The notes under the pieces were generated by a model. It was not told the origin of the DNA. It did no database searches and saw nothing but the letters and a program-made list of their open reading frames with translations. From Stramonita haemastoma (lineage: Eukaryota; Mollusca; Gastropoda; Neogastropoda; Muricidae), in assembly GCA_030674155.1 (NCBI GenBank), contig CM060317.1, forward strand, positions 48,933,716 to 48,943,715: 10,000 nucleotides of DNA. The letters run 5' to 3'. This document shows, in pieces, positions 7,015-10,000 of this stretch. How positions within the stretch are numbered: the first letter of the stretch is position 1; each line of letters opens with the position of its first letter. Position numbers and translations under genes: made by a program.

Positions 7015-7140
7015 TTCAGGTGTAACCCCTGAAGTCGGAATGCGGCTATCTTCATAGTGGGCATAAAACAGTTGCAGACGCAAAATCTTACCATTGGTGA
7101 ACCTTAGAGCTCTAGCCCAGGAACGATTTTTTTTTTTTTT
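7015..7140 (+). mobile_element. SINE-like 3' module, copy 2, beside an exon acceptor
   Basis: Second copy of the shared module (CCCTGAAGTCGGAATGCGGC to CTTAGAGCTCTAGCCCAGG). It is followed by a run of about 16 T at 7127-7142. Its edge lies roughly 30-35 bases from the acceptor of exon 6855-6986. At the border is a small hairpin, TTCAGG/CCTGAA, at 7015-7033. The A-box-containing head is absent. Confidence 0.72.
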
Positions 7141-7249
7141 TTAATTAGACAAGCATTCAGGTTTTCTCGACGTTTCTGCAGCCCAAGGTACAACTTGAAT
7201 TCAATACTTCATTAACACACGGCAGACCACGCAAAAACTTTTAAAACAA

Positions 7250-7625
7250 GGGTGGTTAAGATCCGTTTGATTTGACTTCCATCCCACGGGTCCATGAAGT
7301 CATGCTTTCGAATCTTGGCGGTGTCTGGTCAAATCAAAGGAGTGGATTTCTCCGATCTCCCAGGTCAACTCCAAGTGCAGACAGTAGTCATGCCAGTCCT
7401 TAATTCCCTTCGTGTATAATAGCTACACACATGCAGAAAATCAAATATGCATGTTAAAAATCCTGTAATTCATGTCAGCTTTAAGTGGGTTACAGGAACA
7501 ACGAACATACCCAGCATAAATCCCCGAAGTCGGAAAGCGGCTACCTTTAGAGTGGGCAAAACCACGTTGCATGCACAAAATCTCACCGTTGATGCACCAG
7601 CTCGAGAGCTCTAGCCGAGGAACAA
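7250..7625 (+). mobile_element. Longer SINE copy with tRNA-like head and the shared 3' module (copy 3)
   Basis: The head at 7250-7330 has an A-box-like TGGTTAAGATCC and a B-box-like CTTTCGAATCTTGGCGG (7305-7321). The body follows: GATCTCCCAGGTCAAC at 7354-7369, CCCTTCGTGT at 7407, GATCCTGTAATCCATGTCAG-like sequence at 7457-7480, and GAACATACCCAGCAT at 7503. It ends in the shared module at 7515-7622. From memory, this order of blocks is a widespread repeat in gastropod genomes. The head is eroded (TTTCGAATC instead of GTTCGAATC), so this is an old copy, inside the intron between exons 8062-8208 and 6855-6986. Confidence 0.72.
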
Positions 7626-8061
7626 AGCAAATTTCAGTTTGCATAGCCATACTAGGTAGAATGCGTAATGCCTGGTCTTCTCCTGTGCTTGTGATTCTGC
7701 AGGAGGTCTCCCTGCTGGCCTCAGCCCACACGTTCCCATTTCAGGGCAGCTCATCATAAAGTTTACTACTTTATAAGAAACAAATTTCAAAATCTGCATG
7801 AAAAAAGGCAGGAGAATGGGTTGGGTAGGCAGAAAGTAGGTATGAGAGGGAAAGGATAGAGAGGTGAGGAGAAAGACAGAAACAAAGAAAAGGTAGAAAA
7901 GGGGACATTTCTAGTACAGACTATCCAGAAAGTGGGAATGCCATTTATAATGAAAGACCCCCTACCCCCCTACTTCCTGACATTTCCAGGGGAGGAAAAG
8001 GGGGGGGGGGATAATTAAAAAAAAAAGAAAAAAAGGACTGAAGACATCGGGCCTGACTCAC
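7626..8061. other. Intron DNA with a homopurine stretch, no gene seen
   Basis: Unique sequence. A purine-dominated block at about 7795-7910 (GAGAGGGAAAGG, GAGGTGAGGAGAAAG) and short poly-G and poly-A runs at 8000-8035 are the only notable content. Confidence 0.6.
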
Positions 8062-8208
8062 GTGTATTGGGCTTGAGGAAGAGGTGGAGGGTGGCGGATT
8101 GGATGGAGGCCTCATTGTTACGGTCCCTGGGCACAGGTACAAACAGCCTCAGCCCGGGACTGCTGATGTTTCGCCACAGGGTCTCGTTCACTTTGTGAGG
8201 TATGTTAC
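8062..8208 (-). CDS. TGF-beta superfamily ligand exon: N-terminal half of prodomain
   Basis: The acceptor CTCCTTGATCCTCGCCAG ends at 8209. A textbook branch-point GCTAAC is centred on 8232, 24 bases upstream. The donor ACAC|GTGAGT is at 8061. The exon is 147 bases, phase 1 at both ends. The translation is GNIPHKVNETLWRNISSPGL, then RLFVPVPRDRNNEASIQSAT, then LHLFLKPNT. The last part, a variable-A-x-L-H-L-(F/Y)-L-K-P block, is the recognised prodomain strand that precedes the VQVYQYVRP segment. NET and NIS are N-glycosylation sequons. The expected upstream exon(s), with signal peptide and first helix, are not found in the remaining 1.8 kb. The long pyrimidine-rich (gene sense) array begins about 55 bases upstream of the acceptor. 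Confidence 0.83.
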
Positions 8209-8261
8209 CTGGCGAGGATCAAGGAGTGTCGTTAGCTAGTTGTTTATCGTAAAGTGTGTGT

Positions 8262-8762
<501 letters not shown>

Positions 8763-8765
<3 letters not shown>

Positions 8766-10000
8766 AGAAGAGCACACTTTTTAGAACTGAAAAAAAAAAT
8801 TGAGATTAAGCTCAGTCTAATTTAGCAGAAAATAATTATCCATATCAAGAGTACATCACAGCTGAGGTACCAAGACATTTATGTAAAAGCTACATGGTAT
8901 TAACGACGCTAAAAGTCATAGTTATAAAATCCCTATTTCTTTTATTACAAAAGCTGTGATTTCCAAAACGAATTACCACATACTAGCTACACCGGTCATT
9001 TTTTTGTTTTTCTTCTTCTTAATTTGCTTGTTTCTTTTCTATCCTTTTGTTTGCAGTTTCCAAAGGTGGAAGGGATTGTTGAATATTCTATTTATGGTAC
9101 ATTACATCTGCCACGAAATCCACTTAGCAGATCCTTGATTGACCAATAGACCACTATACTGTGGTGCATGGTAAAGTGTGTTCCTATTTCTGCAGCCTTT
9201 CATTCGTCAGGGCAAACAACAGAACCCACTGGACAATAACAGATAAAGGCCCAGCGGATGTGTATCTTTACATCTTCTACATTAAATTTTCTACATATCC
9301 AGAGTAAATTACGATATCTCAGATGCCCACCTCTTCTTCGTCGTCAAACGCTCAGACAGCAATTGTTGTTGTCTGTTAAATTGGAAAAAAATGCGTTTAA
9401 GCGCCTAACAAGTCAGGCCCAGCGCATCTGACTTCAGCCGACCTGAGATGTTACGTTGACATGCTGTTCCTGCTGGTGGTTCAATAGCTTAACACCCTAG
9501 GGATTCATCAAGACCATGCACTCTGTATGACTTATCACATCTAGGAATCACTATGAGGCTACGTGGACACACCATATGAGACATTTGCGTGCATAGGTAT
9601 TTTCAAGCATCTCGCTGTACAGGCAGTCATACTGTGATTTTCGAGCATGCAAGTTGACATGATTGTAAAACATTACCACCCATGGTTTAAACATTGTTTA
9701 GTCCATACTCATACACCATAAGCAGACAACAATACAGCAGGGGAAAGGCATCAAGCTACAGCTTATTCTAAGCCCCTACCCCATTATGCTACCAAGACCC
9801 GAAGCACTGAAATCAGGGCTCCAACGACGGGCACTCTAACACTTTATTCATTCGACCATTCGCCCTTTTTCCTTCTAACTTTTTAGCCGACTGCCTTTGT
9901 GAAGGGTTTATTCGAATTCTTTAGCTGATTGAGTTTGTGGGGTATCGTAAAACTATTTTTCAAAACCCCCATCAAAATCCCGTTTCTTACAATATTCTGC
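8763..10000. other. AT-rich unique DNA, no gene recognised
   Basis: About 1.2 kb upstream (gene sense) of the GA array. I looked for a minus-strand exon ending in phase 1, encoding a signal peptide or the start of a TGF-beta prodomain, and found none convincing. The longest frame (plus, 8956-9138, 60 codons) is Phe- and Leu-rich from T runs and shows no domain. No RNA gene or clear repeat is visible; the 5' exon(s) probably lie beyond position 10000. Confidence 0.6.

Noticed and set aside
9310..9380. Possible 42-base minus-strand micro-exon (acceptor TTTTTTTCCAATTTAACAG, donor AAGAG|GTGGGC) upstream of the gene
   Set aside because: The only open frame ends in phase 2, which does not join the phase-1 acceptor at 8209, and the donor is weak.
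9880..9943. Possible imperfect direct repeat (TTTAGCCGACTGCCTTTGTG versus TTTAGCTGATTGAGTTTGTG)
   Set aside because: Only two diverged copies of about 22 bases; not distinguishable from chance by eye.

Overview
This is a non-coding-rich metazoan nuclear window. The organism is most likely a mollusc, probably a gastropod. That rests on intron/exon structure with GT-AG borders, tRNA-derived SINEs that resemble (from memory, unverified) repeats common in gastropod genomes, a 5'-truncated non-LTR retrotransposon, and very dense microsatellites: GA, CA/GT, GACA, ACC/ATC and a degenerate pentamer. There are no bacterial-type operons, ribosome binding sites or intact full-length genes.

The central feature is part of one minus-strand gene, read from high to low coordinates. 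It encodes a secreted TGF-beta superfamily ligand precursor. Four exons can be placed: 8208-8062, 6986-6855, 5929-5726 and 2563-2282. All four have good splice sites, begin and end in phase 1, and join into one open frame of 255 complete codons. They cover most of the latency (pro)domain, including a run of hallmark features: a hydrophobic strand ending in LKPNT, a VQVYQYVRP strand, the EWLAFNIRNVASDW block and an N-x-GVEV strand. After these come the end of the prodomain, an RSRR furin site, a basic His- and Gln-rich linker and the first cysteine of the mature growth-factor domain. The signal-peptide exon should lie beyond position 8800 or outside the window. The rest of the cystine knot should lie left of position 1. 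I found neither. Subfamily is uncertain; a single Cys before the first mature strand fits BMP/GDF better than activin/TGF-beta.

Layout by position: 1-430, GA microsatellite and AT-rich DNA. 434-1398, a LINE reverse-transcriptase 3' fragment (minus strand) bracketed by GACA/GA microsatellites. 1400-2110, weak degraded coding remnant. 2115-2205, CA repeat just inside an intron. 2282-2563, exon with furin site. 2640-2840, degenerate pentamer repeat. 2995-3195, tRNA-derived SINE (minus). 3200-4900, unique intronic DNA with two G-quadruplex-type tracts and a CA repeat. 4922-5430, GT, CT and CTGT/ACAG arrays, the last an inverted pair. 5448-5693, ATC/ACC trinucleotide array beside an exon donor. 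5726-5929, exon. 6073-6227, four units of a ~40-bp minisatellite. 6660-7625, three copies of one SINE-like 3' module around exon 6855-6986. 8062-8208, exon. 8262-8762, a 500-bp GA array. 8770-10000, unique AT-rich DNA with no recognised gene.

The repeats in the introns are so placed that complementary arrays (CU with GA, CA with GU) would flank particular exons in the pre-mRNA. This is the most interesting structural feature beyond the gene itself.
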